Shown here: positions 42,176-53,928 of the stretch, piece after piece
How positions within the stretch are numbered: position 1 is the first letter of the stretch
How the letters are laid out: each line of letters opens with the position of its first letter
NCBI GenBank assembly: GCA_020543525.1
Contig: JAHYIO010000042.1
Location: 620,001-684,000, forward strand
Direction of reading: 5' to 3'
Origin: Coriolopsis trogii
Taxonomy: Eukaryota > Basidiomycota > Agaricomycetes > Polyporales > Polyporaceae
Length of the DNA: 64,000 bases
Program-made: the position numbers and the translations under genes
Notes under the pieces: model-generated
Told to the model about the DNA's origin: nothing
The model's database searches: none
Seen by the model: only the letters and a program-made list of their open reading frames with translations

Positions 42176-43837
42176 TTTACTTGAGATAGAGGGCGGAGAG
42201 CGTTGCAGAAGGAGGGGGGGGGAGTCAGGGGAAAAGAGGGGTGAAGAGAGGGTTAAGGGTGGGGCATCGTCTTGAACTATAAGTACACACTACGCTGGAT
42301 CTGGATGGACCCTATCAGCCTCGTTGCAGCTTCTTTTGAGTGAAAGACCTGACTTGTTTGGATTGTCGATGACAGGGCGGGAAGCCAGGAAGAGAGCCAG
42401 AGTTTCTAGGAGAACGAAGAGAAGCAAGGCGTGCGTGGGCGCTTAACCTGAGAGGGTAGTGCAAGTACGCTTCCTCCCATAAGGCACGTGACTCATATAT
42501 TCAACTTAGTCACAACTACATATGTCACCTAGCTCATACCAACTGATAGCGAATGTCTGGTAGGAGGGGCTAAACCAATGCTGGACGGGCTGTGCATGTG
42601 GCTCGCAATGGATAGCAAATGGTTGGAGAGGTAAGTTTTGACATCACAGCTAGCTCTAAGCTCTTACAAATGGCTCTGAATGGGCCCTGGCCCGTGACTG
42701 AGTTCGGTCAAGACGCAATGGCTAGGAACCTCACGCTGTTCATGAGTGGACCCATAGGGAGAGTTTGATTGCCAGTATGAACCAATGAGGAGATGATGAG
42801 AAGACAAAGTAGGCAAGGATGATAAGAACACCATATTGTCGGATGGGCGTGTGCCACCAGTAACTGACATCAGGTTAGGGAGAGGATAGTGTGGCGAGGC
42901 AGCCTGCAGCCAGGGGAGTTCATGACCAGTCTAGTGCATGTTTCAGAATATCAAACCCCAGGCTCAGTATCGTACATTGCTATGTTCTTGCCAATAGGTT
43001 GTGCATGGGACAATCTCTTCATGATAATGTAGGCATCCTAAATGCCGTACTAGCCACTGAAAAGCAGGCAGCCGCACAGGGCAAATATAAGGTCCATGGT
43101 GCTGTTAAATGGGACAACTAAGCCAATGAGGCTGAACGTCACTGTATGTGTTATTGTGTGAAGTTGACAGGATGGAGGTAAGTAGGAGAGCTGTGCCAGC
43201 TCCTCCGCTGCCGGTGCATATATTGCGCTGACTGTGCCTACATGCACAGCCCATCTAGCATTAGCACTGCACCTCCTATGCGTCTTTCTGAGCACCCAAG
43301 ATTTCCTTTGTCTCTCTTTATTGCTCGGCCTCCATCAACCAATCCCGTCTCTCCAATCTCTGCCACTGGCACTCACTGGCAGCCCAAGCTCAGCGTACTC
43401 GAAATTGCTCAACTCAGGGATGTCGGACATCTCAGCTATGCCAGCCACGTACCCATTACACAGAAGTTGTAACTCTGAATTGATTCAGTCGTCATGTTTG
43501 CACATTTTGGGCGTTCTCAAAATCTTTGTCGCTGTGGTTGTAATGGTGTGCTACTAGTAGTAGGGCAGGTCCAAGGGATAGCCGGGTACGCTCAAGTTCA
43601 TCAACAGCAGATGGCATTCAAATCACACTACTATGCGTCCTGTATACCTAGACGGTCAAAGAAATCCACAAGTTCTCCTGTGTCCTGCTCCGAACGAACC
43701 CCGGGGATTGCAGTCTCAAGTTCTTCATCTGCCCCAACGTCATCACAAGTATCCTGACTACCCTCACCAGCCATCCTACAAGCCCATGTTGGAAGCGATA
43801 TCGTGCCAGCACCCTCCACCAGTGAGTGACCGATATG
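42176..43837. other. Stretch between cargo gene 2 and the transposase, no gene recognised
   Basis: Low coding potential on both strands; contains the upstream region of cargo gene 2 and the 3' flank of the transposase. Confidence 0.4.
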
Positions 43838-46731
43838 TTAGCCTGTCGCAACATTAACCGAGAACCCAGGGAGCTGTGATGTTTGATAGAGGTGGCCAGC
43901 GACACGAGCATTGATGCGGTCTTGGTATTCCCACCAAAGTTGTAGCTCATGAGCCAGGCTGGGTTGCGTGACATGGACAGCCTTGATTGCTTGCTGGAAG
44001 TCAATGTGCTGATCGACCATAGAGGTGAAGAGTCTTGGTACCTCCAAATTCAATCATTCAATCTCCTCCTTCGTGCACTTGATGTTGAAGTGCAGGTTCA
44101 TGGCCTGACGGTGTGCACGCTGCGCCCAAGGTTTGTTGTGTATATCTTCGTGAGCATCCCAAAGTAGATCAAATTCTGCAAGTGATATCATCTCCATTAC
44201 CTCGTTCTATGACAGCTGTGCTCGAGGAGGCTTGAGCTGTGCAGCACACCAGTTGTATTTGGTGAGGGTGTTCCAGATAGCGTCAGCGCGTGTCCTCAGC
44301 ACCTTCCCATTCTTCTTACGCAATTTGTATCCTAGCAATTGTACATATTAGTTAGCCACATATGCAGAATTGTCACTCATACCTATGCTACTCAGACCCA
44401 GCTTCATGAGCTCGAACATGCACTAAACAACGAGACGTTCAAGATTGTCAAGCACAAGACGATACTTTCGCAGAGTAAGATCACATAATACATTCACATA
44501 CTCCACCATGCCTGGCACCCATCGCTTGGTGATGTGGAGCTTGTCTTCAAGTTCCAAGACTTTGTTTTCTGCCTTTTCGAGACACTGCGTTGATGTGTGC
44601 ACCGTCAATAATATCTTTGCAGTTGTCTTCTTGCACTGTGCTGCTTCGGTGGGGTTGTTGGCTGGTATAGATTGATCCATGGTACGCTCCGCTTCCTTGG
44701 CAACTGCAGCCTTGGTGCTGTGTGAATCATGACATGTGAGAAAGTATACCGCTGAACAACACCGATACATACCCGTATCACTCAAGGTTAGCAAGAGCTT
44801 TGGCGTATGTGAGCATGTCGGCGACTTTGGGAGGCTCGCGCTTGCGTTTCTCCAGGTATTCGCGCTCTTCTTGCAAGTACCTCTCACAGTCCTCACTCGT
44901 AATCTTGAGCTTCTCAGCTAGGAGGGCAAATGTTGCACCATCATACTGCAGGATGTCAAGGGCTTGTTTGTAATTGCTGTAGATGAAATTGCCTACGCAA
45001 CTGTAAGACATCTAATCACATCACCACAACAAAAAATTATTTACCACTTTCTGCATGCTTCTGCATCCTCCAGAAGCTAAAAAATTCTTCTATGGCTTGA
45101 TGGCGGTAGAATGGTGAGGCGAGACAGGTAGTTGGGGCAAGGTCGTTGGACTCTGAGAACAGTCGCTCACATCCTTCAAAATCCTCCTTGCCGACCCCTT
45201 CAATGTACAATGGAAGCCATTTGACCTGGCAGCCGTGGTTGTGGCTATGTCCATGAAAGGCGGGAACAATGAAGGCTCGTTTTTGAAGTGGTCAACGTCT
45301 TCTGTGAGGATGTATATGTTGGTGCGACCGCTCCGTGTGTCTTCAAGTGGTGTGCCACCCTTGAATTTGCTGTCAACGAGCTTCAATGATTGGTTGTCAT
45401 CCATGGTTGCGAGAAGCGAGAAATGAAGCTTGGGTTCGTTCTCCAGCTTGTAGAGACATGGTGCACATGCATTCAGCATCTGCCAGTTTTCAGTGTCTTG
45501 CTTCATGACTGCGCAGACTTGAAGCTCGATACTATGTAAGATGTTGAGATATGTGTCGTATGCAACACTGAATTGGTTAACAAGAGTTCATTGAAAGGGG
45601 AGCTGGGCAAAGCGTGAGCATTGGCAAAAGCTGTAATTGTACCACATACCGCATGAAGATGGCACAATGCTTTTACGTGAGCTTGCATGCTGAGTCGGGG
45701 GCAGACTCGATAAAATTGACGATATGCCTCAAGCATTTGGAAGGATACGGCTACGGAGGGATTGATCGGCGAGGTCCCTAAGTAGCCGTGGCATACGAGT
45801 GTCACGTTGACCAACTCGCTAGGCTTGGTTTGCTGAAAAGTATGTTTGGTCATTGCTAATCAGCGAGTAATTATATGTTTACATAGATTCAGGGGGGAGA
45901 CGTCGACTTCACCGAAGAAATCGACTATGACCATCGCAAATGCTGGGGTATCCAACAACATGGAATCATCGTCGCTCTCTGACCCGGCCTGCCACATGAG
46001 ATACGCTGAACACAACTCTTGTAGTTGTGGGGCCCATGCAGTGTTGCAAAGCTCTATGTGATCATGATAGGTCTGGGTGTCCACTTGCTGTCTAAACAGA
46101 AGGCGAAATTATGGACTGAGACTGGGACATGGCCTTAATTTACTCACAAACATGTCGGCTCTTCTTCAAAAAGGCTGTGGCACAAATCATCCTCACCACC
46201 TGCATTGTTAAGAAACATTGCCTCTTTACCAGGAGGGAGAGGGTTGATGGTGTACAAATCCTCCCACTCAATGCTGTCAGTACCGCTGGCCATATTCATG
46301 TGCCTTTGCCAGTCCTTGAAACTCATACCTGTCCGTTCTTGATGATGAACTTTGAGACATGGAGGAAAGGTAAACACACGCACCAGAAACATGATCCAGT
46401 CGAAACTTATGCGCCTCCTTGCACCTCCTGTGATGTTGTGATAGTCGCAAATTCTGTTGGACAGTCCTGAGGCTGAAGAGATGTCCAGTGTGCAGATTGA
46501 CAGATGAGGACACATAGCTGCATGTTTTCCGGGAAACCTGTTCATGGGGAGACAGCAATCGCAGAAAGGATATGTTTGGTTGGTTGTTGTGGATGTGTCC
46601 AGCGCGCCATCCTTGTCAGTGACACAGTGCGTGAGAGTGCGCAAGGCCACGTGACCGTGTATCGAGTATAATCGAAATTTGGATTCCGAAAAAATCAACA
46701 TCACATTTTTGGCATGGAGTTGTAATGACAT
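43838..46731 (-). pseudogene. KDZ transposase with CxC1-like N-terminus, internally deleted and with stops
   Basis: Reading down the minus strand: ISFDWIMFLVRVFTFPPCLK and EWEDLYTINPLPPGK (46.4-46.2 kb); CSAYLMWQ ... VDFFG; LVCHGYLGTSPINPSVAVSF and AYRQFYRVCPRLS (45.8 kb); then ACAPCLYKLENEP and LLATMDDNQSLKLVDS (45.45 kb), the first catalytic region of KDZ enzymes (consensus DGNNSLK). After VDHFKNE the frame jumps to FIVPAFHGHSHNHGC and EGVGKEDFEGCERLFSES. The stretch normally between them, about 80-130 residues, is gone. Then SFWRMQKHAESG, VGNFIYSNYKQALDIL and the C-terminal helices with GYKLRKKNGKVL. At least three stops (after LERLVV, RAQLS, KEEIE). It could not mobilise the element itself. 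Confidence 0.85.
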
Positions 46732-47795
46732 TATTCAGACGCTATATACTGGGTACGTAGGGAACAGGCTATGTCATCAAACAGTAGCTGCATACCAATT
46801 GACTTATGCTATGATGGACATCAATAGTGCAGCGGAGGAATGGTTCATGAGGGATAGGGTACAAACAGTGAACATACCACAGAGATAAAACAAGTGGTGG
46901 CAGGAGGCTGCTAGCGTTACCGCACAGATGACTGTAATGGATGGACATAGAGGCAGCATAGAAGGGAATGATCATGGATGTAATTGATCCCCGATCTGAC
47001 ACGAAGACAAAAGGAGGGAAGAGGAAAGGTTCTATCTTGGACGCACAGATCGCATGCAGGCTCTCAGACAGGAACTACTGTACAATTGTGAGGCCCAGGA
47101 TCTTGAGGAACACAAGATCGAGGCTCTACACATCGACAGCGCATCTGTAGGTTTCATCGAAGTCCCGGGGCCATGTATGCATACGTGCCCGAGTAGGTCT
47201 TGCATTGCCAGGTCTCAAACTCGTCGATGTTGGAAACAGACCAGCCGCTGTAACCGTTACGCCAAAAGGGCGCAATGTCAAGCATGGCTTGACATTTGGC
47301 TGGTGCTATGTATGCAGTTCAACTGTGTTCACAACAGTCGACCAGCACCTGTTTATCATGCCAAAGTTGGTGAGGACGGCATGGCTATGAAAGTTGATGG
47401 GGATGTCCCCGGGTTTGATGCCATGGTGGACGACATTGATATCGCGCAGCACTCAGAGGGCATAGATCTGCACACAGCATGGGAAAGGTTAGGGTGGGTG
47501 TGGTAAAATGATTGTTATTCAACAACTCACGAGCTCCTGAAAGTACATGTAACAATCCTTTGGCATAATGGACTAGCGTGTCTTGAGCACATTGTACATG
47601 TCAATCAGACACAGTGGTTGAGCCTCTCTAAAGTAATCATGGTCAGCGGATGACTTTGAAGCCTCCAGGGATGACATACCAGTCGGTATGTCCCTGCTGT
47701 ATACATACCTATCAGCTTGGATCTGGCCTGGTCAAGCTTGGCTTGTAGAGCACGTTTGAATGCGAGGACCGCAGCATTAAGGTTGAGTACAATTT
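46732..47795. other. Inner flank of the right arm, no gene recognised
   Basis: Expected to hold the N-terminal part of the transposase, but I see only fragments. A plus-strand frame (YHAKVGEDGMAMKVDGDVPG, about 47360-47420) looks protein-like but is unmatched. Confidence 0.35.
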
Positions 47796-48463
47796 CTACT
47801 CGTCTGTGCTGCATTGGGAAGATTCTCAACATGACAGAGGCAATGACGAGGATGGTGGGGTGACAGCAGTGACAGCAAGGCAACTAGGGACAGGGAGGAT
47901 GGCAGATGACAGTAGTAACAGTGAGGCAAGTAAGGACAGTGAGGGTGTAAAGGGGGACGAGTATGATAGTGAGAGGTTGATAGACGTAAGGACAGTGACA
48001 GCAACGGCAGGAGTGAGGACAGCAATGGCGGGAGTGAGGACAGCAATGGCAGGAGCGGTGTGGACGGCGTCGGGATGTACGTGGCAGATAACAAGGAGGA
48101 AGCGCCAACGAGTGGCGGGAGAGCACTTGAAGAAACTCTGCAGACCGCTTTGGGAGAGAGAATTGGGAAGGGAGCGGAAAAGGAAAGAGGGCGACATACA
48201 AAAACAGTGGTCTCGAGCGCCGTTGGGGGCCAGAAACCAAACATACAATATGTGCGAGGGGCCGATGGAAGTGGAGAACATACAAGGGAGATGGCTCCAA
48301 ACATATATTGACATTGAGTGACATGAGAGACTTGCGTCATAGACAGGAATCTCGAGATAATTATCAAAAAGTATGCAGGGCAGGGGAAAGCAACCCAAGT
48401 GAGGCCTGCCAGCGCGCTGGTGTGACAGGCCTACTTAGAGCCAGAACATGGGATGATCAGGTG
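47796..48463. repeat. Right terminal inverted repeat of the KDZ transposon
   Basis: Uninterrupted version of the left arm; provides the empty site for X3 near 48220. Minisatellite shorter than in the left arm (about 47990-48070). Its outward frame (SDMRDLRHRQESRDNYQKV) is also open to the tip. Confidence 0.85.
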
Positions 48464-48472
48464 GATTACATC

Positions 48473-49601
48473 CATCAGGAAAAACCCAAACCTTGTATTA
48501 GGGATAATGATGCCTAATTATGACTAAAATGGGGAATTAGTTGATTAGCATAATATGATAGGTCCCCAAATAACAAGTGCAATTAGAGGTTATTAGTTGC
48601 ACATAAGTGCAGCAATATCATGTTGTTTAAATCTATTTTATCACACATTCCTGACCCAATATCTGCTTGATCGCACATAGAAGAAAGCTGGCATTGGGTT
48701 GTACTCAACTACATGGGGAAATCTTTGATGCAGGCGCAGGAGTCCACGCTGGCTGAGCTCCAAGTTAGCATACAGCAGCAGAGTCAATAATAGAAGGCAG
48801 CACATACATGAAAGTCTTGACCAGTGGGGTACTGTAGTGGTGACATGCACAAAAATTTTTTTGTGACACACTTGGGACACAGCAAATACTCAATCTCATA
48901 ACTAAGACCTACTTAGGTGGTTGTCTGGTTTCATGCTGTCCAATTGCCAGTGTTAACAGAAGAAGGTTATAGACTGAAAGATATCACACACCAACATATT
49001 GGTACCTCTCCTCCCTGCCTCAACATTTATGTGCCATTGATGCCTGTCTGTAAGTTTGCTTCAGCACATGATCGGAACAGTGCAAGAGAGAGCTCTAATA
49101 GTCGTCATAGGTGCCCAGAAGTATTCCCAGCAGTAGCAAGACATAGGACCCAGCAGAGAGCAAAGACCAAGCCCAAGTTTAAGAGCCAAGCACAGAAAGT
49201 CCAAAGAACAAGAGGCCAGTAGGAGGAGATGAAGCCAGAGCCATAGCGACGTGAGCAGAGACAAGAAGTTCAAAGTTCAACATGGCAAGACATGCTATTG
49301 AACACACTTTGGAGAATGCCGCCAAGGTTTAGAGCCAGCCCTGGTGTACTTCACGGATCCTCCAGTGATAAGCACTTACCAAGTCCACTGCTTGATGCCA
49401 TTGAATCACCTCGATTTTCTACTCTGTGACACAGATACCCGTATCGGATATACATAAATGACCTTACAAACAACAAGTGGCACTTTCCAAGCAGTGCCAT
49501 ACATTCTAGAGAGAAATAGTAGACATTATATGGTATTAATTGGATTAGTGGGTGGACCTCTCTAATTTATTTCTCATTAGGATTTCAGGTTTTCCCTGAT
49601 G
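48473..49601. mobile_element. DNA transposon X4, CATCAGG family, beside the right end of the KDZ transposon
   Basis: Ends CATCAGGAAAAACCCAAACC and inverted ...CAGGTTTTCCCTGATG; 1129 bp, flanked by TC (48471-48472 and 49602-49603). Inverted homologue of X3 with many CpG to TpG/CpA differences. It begins 2 bp after the GATTACA target duplication. Confidence 0.88.
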
Positions 49602-49652
49602 TCAAGCACTCCTTGACCCTCTATGTAATGGTTCCCACTCAAGTAACTGGGT

Positions 49653-49944
49653 GGGCGGTCAGCCCTTGTGGCACGTTTCATCCGATGCATCACCAATCAC
49701 GCATCCACAGGCCACTATTGTGACCGCTTCCGCCGGAGGCATCAGGAGCCAACTTTCTGCATGTGCCAGTACCCCGGGTCCATTCATTACCATACTCGTG
49801 AGCATATCCTCTTTTACTGTGCTTACTATGTTTGCAGGTACTGGCATTTGTCAATTGAGGACCTCCTTGCGACTATGGATCCATTCTATGATATCTAACA
49901 ATTTCTCGAGGATAATCCAAATGCATTCTCATTTGAGGACTTGT
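49653..49944 (+). pseudogene. LINE-like retrotransposon fragment, C-terminal CCHC-like end of the RT/RNase H ORF
   Basis: The frame reads ARFIRCITNHASTGHYCDRF ... CQYPGSIHYHTREHILFYC ... FLEDNPNAFSFEDL, interrupted by one stop. This matches the C-terminal end of mushroom non-LTR elements (consensus ...HAPIGEYR.RF...C.CG...TR.HIL..CP.Y...FL..NP.AF.FE). No RT domain or 3' tail nearby. Confidence 0.75.
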
Positions 49945-50756
49945 CGGATTAGCTCTCGCGCTCGCGCATGCCACTTCCCACCTTTGCAACCCACTTCTCA
50001 CCGCTTTCCCATACTACTGTACTTTTCAAAACAATCCAGGGCATCATGCATCACACAGGGGTCTCTTGCTCCGGTTTTGGGACCATGTCATGCTGTCACA
50101 AAGCCCTTGGACCTTGAAGCACCCAGTTTTGGCGGGTGCCTCCAGCACCTACCTTCTATATCCAGAAGTGTCACAGCCTTTTTTCAGCACCTCCGTCTCC
50201 CCAGATTTTTCCACCGCTGTCATAGCGTCACACCTGCTCTGGATTGTTTTGAAAAGTACAGTAGCCTCCTCGCATCTTAGGCACTCGCAACATGTGTTTG
50301 CAGGATCACAATAAAATCTTGTCATTCTTGGACAGCTGTAAAGCACCGTGTATTTGTAGTAGTGTTTGCTTTGTATACAGTGGATCAAAAAAAGACCCTC
50401 TATGTAATGGGCCAATTTAAAGCTCTAATTGACAGGCTCTTGCGAGTGCTTCTACATGGCCCAACCACATCAGTAAAAGGTCCAGAACTGATCTGGACTG
50501 ATGCTCTGAGATATACTGTTTGTCTCTGGCCGTGACTGATATCCACTTACCGACTGAATCTCTCTGGCTATAGTAGGGCCGCTGGGCATACCTGGATTAA
50601 GTAGGTATTGTACTAAAAGAATTGCCAGATTGAGAGATGCGCATCAGTCGGGCTTGCACCCTCCTTCAACATGCAGGGGCAAATGAAGCCCAAAGAGTGA
50701 CAGTCGGGGGCTCTCAGGTAGTTATGGAGTGATAGCGGTCATCTGTGACATGCAGG
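49945..50756. other. Stretch without recognisable genes
   Basis: AT-rich transition zone; no conserved frame or terminal repeat seen. Confidence 0.4.
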
Positions 50757-50985
50757 AAAGTGTGATGTTACCATCATTTTGCAGAGTGACTTTTGCCCCC
50801 TCTTCTTTCTGAGTGTAACACCATGATATGATGTATGTGATGTACACGTGAAGCGTAATGTTACTGTCACTTTGCAGAGTGACTTTTCTGCTCCTTTTTC
50901 TCTGTGTAACGCCGTGATATGACTGATGTGACCTGCACACAAGTGTGATATTACCATCACTTTGCAGTGTTATTTCTCCCCTCTA
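50757..50985. repeat. Diverged ~92-bp tandem repeat, 2.5 copies
   Basis: Units start near 50757, 50849 and 50941 and share CTTTGCAGAGTGACTTTT and a GTGATATGA block. Confidence 0.75.
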
Positions 50986-51098
50986 AACCTTGGCTTACTT
51001 TGTAATCTAGGAACATCTGAGTCCATCTAAATCAGACCGATGCACTTGGACCTTGTTGATTCTGTTGAGACCCTCCCTCCTCAATGAGCCCAGTGTCT

Positions 51099-51215
51099 AC
51101 TGTACCATTTTGAATGGTTCAAACAGTCATGCGTCACAGGCCCACCCAATGTTTGAAATTTCCCGCTCAGTCACAAGTCATGGAGAGGACGTCCGAATGG
51201 GCCAACCAGGTGCTC
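51099..51215 (+). repeat. Dispersed repeat, copy 2 (other copy 5051-5170)
   Basis: Same order of blocks as copy 1 (ACTGTACCATTTTGAA ... AATGTTTGAAATTTC ... GCTCTG-TGGGG). About 215 bp downstream lies a TTTAAATACCC box followed by pyrimidine-rich sequence, which would suit a promoter or LTR. Confidence 0.6.
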
Positions 51216-52201
51216 TGGTGGGGCAGTGTGCTGTCATGCACCCTACCTTGTTCGAATATCGTGACCAGTGTCACGGTCACCAGCCGGCTGTTTGAATCCG
51301 CCCACCCAAAGTGCCGTGTCACATGTCACAGGGCTATTTGAACCAATCAAAATAGTATAGAAATCTCCATCCCTTTTGGCAACATCCGGATCATTGGATC
51401 TCTGCTCTGACAATGACATGTCCCCTTGCAACTGCATTTAAATACCCACCTTCAACTTCAACCTCCATCTTCAGCTTGCAAGCTCGCTTTTTTATCTGAT
51501 ACCTCTCTATGACTCAACTCTTCTTTTTATGACTCATATCCTCTCTATCTCACTTCAAGATCAGTTACACATTGCTGCAAGCACTATAACCATCCGTGAG
51601 TCGCCATTGATCTCTCATCTTTCTGTTCTCAATTAGTCTACCTGCAATCTGAAGGAACTACATATGCCATCTCGCACAACTGAATTCATGACTGTGGACG
51701 GTATACCACTGTGGTCAGTATCTAGCGACAAGTAGCTGTCAGCACTCCATTGAGTGCTTCATATCACAGGTGAGATTGATTATTCCTTGGGTATGTATGT
51801 AAGATATCTAATAGGCAGCAGCGCAGGGTGGTCTAAATGCAGACCAATTGGCCACTTATGGAGGGAATTGGCGGGCAACCTGGATAATGAAGACTTGGAC
51901 CACAACAAGGAGGATAACTAGGATTCCTGCCCTAGGAATAGATTGAGGATGCGGAGGTCTGATAAGTCAATCCAGGCAACGTATATGACAATGCTGGAGG
52001 ATGATGCTGGTCTTGTCAGAGAAGAAGGTCAGAAAGGGCTTGTGCAATCTCTGGCACTGCAAGCATGCTTATCACTTGCTCAGCGGCCTCAATGACTGCC
52101 TGGTAAGCCTCGCTAGCCACTCTCTTTGCCTTCTCCTTCTCAATCAGAGGTGCACCCACCTTCTTCATATATTTTATGAGGAATGAGTAGGAAGGTGCGG
52201 C
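51216..52201. other. Stretch without recognisable genes
   Basis: Could contain the 3' LTR of element C, but I found no inverted TG..CA borders. Confidence 0.35.
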
Positions 52202-52501
52202 TCAGGCGAGGTGTTGATAGGTTGAAATGAGTCCCATGGCATTAGTGTACTTGTAGAGTTGGGCTGCGACATGACCAGTTAGGTCAGGGTGAAGAATAAC
52301 CCAGCCAATCTGGTCAGCTAGGGTGCCATTGTTGTTGGTGGACACGACACAGTGAGGAAGGTAGTTATAAGAGACTGGCTTGTGGTCAAGAATGAAGTTG
52401 GGGGGATGGGTGATAGTGAGGGGTTCTTCCCATCCTGCCTTCTTGCTGTAGTGAGAGCAAACACAAGAAGCAGGATAAGTGTAGGTGTTAGAGTGAGCCA
52501 T
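52202..52501 (-). pseudogene. Post-integrase ORF3 of element C
   Basis: 99 codons starting MAHSNTYTYPASCVCSHYSK. The second half, NNNGTLADQIGWVILHPDLT, then AQLYKYTNAM...TYQHL, aligns with SNGTLHDRVGWVLAHPDLEG ... of element A. The N-terminal part differs (not proline-rich). Follows the chromodomain end in the same orientation, as in element A. Confidence 0.65.
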
Positions 52502-52589
52502 GGTAATCAGAGAGTTGTGTTGTATATATTAAGAGACAAGTAGTAGCAGGGAACTTGTCAAGTCCCTCACTTCAACTTGTGCCTCTTTT

Positions 52590-53928
52590 TATACTTGAGC
52601 AGAAGAGCTTGCATGTTATTCAGGTGACTCTCTAGTTCCTATGAATTTTCTGATATGGGCCATCCTTTCCAGGCCACAAGAAATTCTCTTTTCTTTCTCT
52701 TGGTCCAATGATTTAGAGTGGCTTCGACTTCCCACTCCTCTGAACCTTTGCCCTGGTCAGGTGCTGGGATTGCTGGTCATTGTGTGTAATCCTGACCATA
52801 TTCTTTTGTGATTCAATAGGATGTGAGAAGTGCAGCATGGAAAACTGGGTGTATCTTCCATGTGCTAGGAAGTTTGAGTTGGAAGGTAACCAGTCCCATG
52901 ACCTTGGTTATGACAAATGGTTCTACTCTTTTTAGAATCAACTTTCTAAAAACGTATGGAAGTTTTAGATTCTTGGTATCGAGAAGAACCTTGTCTCCCT
53001 TTTTCAATAGTACTTGTGATGTAGGCATTCTCTTTGCCATTGCTGCAGCTGCTTGTGCATGCACAACAATAGTATGTTCTCAAGCCTTCTAGAGACTGCT
53101 GAGTCATTCTTCTATACTTGGATGTTTTTAGTTTGTCCGAACAGTTCCAACTGTCTGTGGTTGATATTCATAAAGAAGTTCAAACAGGGATTTGCCGGTC
53201 ACTGAGTGTGTTTTCTGGTTGTGTGCAAATTTGAATTGGGGCAGGAGTTTTGCCCAATCTTTAGGATTATTTGCACAATAGAGATGGAGTGATAGATTGA
53301 GCTCCTAATTCACTTGTTCAGTTTCGCTATCCGTTTGTGGATGATAGGCAGTACTAAGGGCTGTTTCGATTCCTAAGCTTTGATGTAGTTCTTTGAAAGC
53401 TTTGGATATAAATTGTGGCCCTTGGTCCAATGTGATCTTGTCAGATAATCTGAAACAACTGTAAACGTTCCTTTGTAGAATATCCATAGCTTCCTTGGCT
53501 GTGATATTCTTTATGCAAGGGGAAATTACTGCTGCTTTGGATATGTCATGGTCTACTACCACCTGAATGGCATTGTAGCCATTTGACTCTGGTAAGCTGG
53601 TGATATAGTCTGTTGCAACTTCACTGGGGAGTGCAGAAGAGAAAAAGGAATTGTTATTGTAGCCCATAAGGGGCACTACTTATATATGTATATACATCGA
53701 CAATTCTGGACATAAGTGGAGTAACTAGGTAATTGCTTAGTCATTATAAGCCATAGTAAACACTATATTGCCAAGAATTCCAACATAGTCCATAGTGATG
53801 ATCTTGAAAGGCCTCGTATCGCTGCTGTGTGTGATAGGGATAAGACCTGGTTTAATTAGATATGTATTAACCTTGCTTGTTTGACAGGCTAGGCAAGCCT
53901 TGATATATTGTGTTATGAACTTGCACAT
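52590..53928 (-). pseudogene. Integrase and chromodomain of element C
   Basis: CKFITQYIKACLACQTSKVN (zinc-binding), TMDYV and ATDYITSLPESNG (first Asp), LDQGPQFISKAFKEL (second Asp; usual SDRG changed to LDQG), DSETEQVN (Glu), KRVEPFVITKVMG (GPY/F), chromodomain EWEVEATLNHW ... EFLVAWKGWPISEN. An insertion or duplication near 53690-53740 splits the first catalytic motif; several stops follow. Confidence 0.85.

Larger units (their letters stand above)
35597..48463. mobile_element. 12.9-kb KDZ DNA transposon with ~0.7-kb terminal inverted repeats
   Basis: Outer ends CACCTGATCATCCCA (35597) and inverted TGGGATGATCAGGTG (48463) are each followed outward by the same 7 bp, GATTACA (35590-35596 and 48464-48470). 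The arms match over about 700 bp (left 35597-35864 plus 37171-37632; right 47796-48463). Inside, on the minus strand, are a CxC1-KDZ transposase pseudogene and two unknown genes. The assignment of the whole interval to one element is inference from the inverted arms and target duplication. Confidence 0.78.

Noticed and set aside
47826..48398. 190-codon frame in the right transposon arm as a gene
   Set aside because: Driven by the minisatellite's multiple-of-three period; the left arm breaks it with a transposon and repeat-number change.
49653..50280. 209-codon plus-strand frame as a host gene
   Set aside because: The coding meaning lies in another frame, which matches the end of a LINE ORF.
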